In this document: piece after piece, positions 5,950 to 6,365 of the stretch | Position numbering within the stretch: position 1 is the stretch's first letter | How the letters are laid out: each line of letters begins with the position of its first letter | NCBI GenBank assembly: GCA_958426095.1 | Contig: CATZYB010000143.1 | Location: 1 to 6,365 of the forward strand | DNA: 6,365 bases | DNA from: an uncultured Lachnospiraceae bacterium | GTDB lineage: Bacteria; Bacillota; Clostridia; Lachnospirales; Lachnospiraceae | Direction of reading: 5' to 3' | Program-made: the position numbers and the translations under genes | The notes under the pieces: generated by a model | Database searches by the model: none | Told to the model about the DNA's origin: nothing | Seen by the model: only the letters and a program-made list of their open reading frames with translations

Positions 5950-6365
5950 ATGAAAACTGATATTCAGATTGCACAGGAAACAAAAATGGAACCGATCAAA
6001 AATGTAGCTGCCAGACTGGACATCCAGGAAGATGATCTGGAATTTTACGGCAAGTATAAAGCAAAATTTTCCGATGAGCTTTGGGAAAAGATCAAAGACC
6101 GTCCGGATGGAAAGTTAGTGCTTGTGACTGCCGTAAATCCGACACCGGCCGGAGAAGGTAAGACAACCATCAGTGTTGGTCTTGGTGAAGCTATGGGTGT
6201 TTTAAATAAAAAAGCTGTGTTGGCCCTTCGTGAGCCATCCCTGGGACCATGCTTCGGTATTAAAGGCGGCGCAGCCGGCGGCGGATATGCCCAGTTGATT
6301 CCGATGGAAGAGCTGAACCTTCACTTTACAGGGGATTTCCATGCCATTACATCGGGGAACAACCT
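5950..6365 (+). CDS. fhs: Formate-tetrahydrofolate ligase, N-terminal part (cut by right edge)
   Basis: The frame opens with ATG at 5950 and continues to the window edge (138 full codons plus two bases), about a quarter of the usual 555-560 residues. The enzyme makes 10-formyltetrahydrofolate from formate, ATP and tetrahydrofolate in the cytoplasm, feeding purine synthesis and, in acetogens, the methyl branch of the Wood-Ljungdahl pathway. Clear landmarks are NPTPAGEGKTT (63-73, phosphate-binding loop), LREPSLGPCFGIKGGAAGGG (93-112) and LNLHFTGDFHAITSGNN near the end. Two small departures from the usual sequence are TISVGL after the P-loop (commonly TTTVGL) and SGNNL where SANNL is typical (G136). 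GGGAGG (5936-5941) lies 8 bases upstream. It starts 16 bases after the ftsK stop with no promoter or terminator between, so it is probably co-transcribed with ftsK at least in part. Whether this organism is an acetogen cannot be told from this gene alone. Confidence 0.95.
   Translation, partial: MKTDIQIAQETKMEPIKNVAARLDIQEDDLEFYGKYKAKFSDELWEKIKDRPDGKLVLVTAVNPTPAGEGKTTISVGLGEAMGVLNKKAVLALREPSLGPCFGIKGGAAGGGYAQLIPMEELNLHFTGDFHAITSGNN

Noticed and set aside
1..6365. Mobile element, CRISPR, toxin-antitoxin or defence system
   Set aside because: No transposase, integrase, direct-repeat array, paired small overlapping genes or defence-type domains were found on either strand; the genes are mostly housekeeping.

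Overview
The window reads as ordinary chromosomal core sequence from an anaerobic, low-to-moderate GC Firmicute of the class Clostridia, most likely Lachnospiraceae-like. This is inferred from strong AGGAGG-type ribosome binding sites at most starts, consensus TTGACA/TATGAT-type promoters, the protein families present (a TepA-type ClpP homologue, a SpoIIIE/FtsK translocase, a clostridial-type UppP, formate-tetrahydrofolate ligase) and their arrangement. No rRNA, tRNA, CRISPR array, insertion sequence or phage gene was seen.

Layout. Positions 1-1286 are on the minus strand: the first 78 codons of a small membrane protein that runs off the left edge (start at 236), preceded by a promoter with a near-perfect palindrome over its -10 box, and then a complete MBL-fold metallohydrolase (306-1286). 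A divergent intergenic region (1287-1427) carries back-to-back extended -10 promoters. From 1428 to the right edge everything is on the plus strand: a TepA/YmfB-type ClpP-like serine peptidase, an undecaprenyl-diphosphatase (uppP/bacA) with its own consensus promoter, a 906-residue FtsK/SpoIIIE DNA translocase, and, 16 bases after it, the 5' part of formate-tetrahydrofolate ligase (fhs), cut by the right edge. Two RNA-type stem-loops separate the first three plus-strand genes, one after tepA and one after uppP. No stretch longer than about 140 bases lacks a gene.

How the genes relate. tepA beside spoIIIE/ftsK is a neighbourhood also known from Bacillus subtilis; here uppP, which recycles the lipid carrier of peptidoglycan synthesis, sits between them as a separately promoted unit. 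ftsK (chromosome segregation at the division or sporulation septum) and fhs (one-carbon metabolism) are close enough to share a transcript, but no functional link is evident. The MBL hydrolase and the partial membrane protein look like independent units.

I found no convincing new multi-gene system. The items most worth a second look are regulatory: the palindromic operator-like site at 257-286, the plus-strand-specific RNA hairpin after tepA, and the perfect 10-bp stem-loop between uppP and ftsK.
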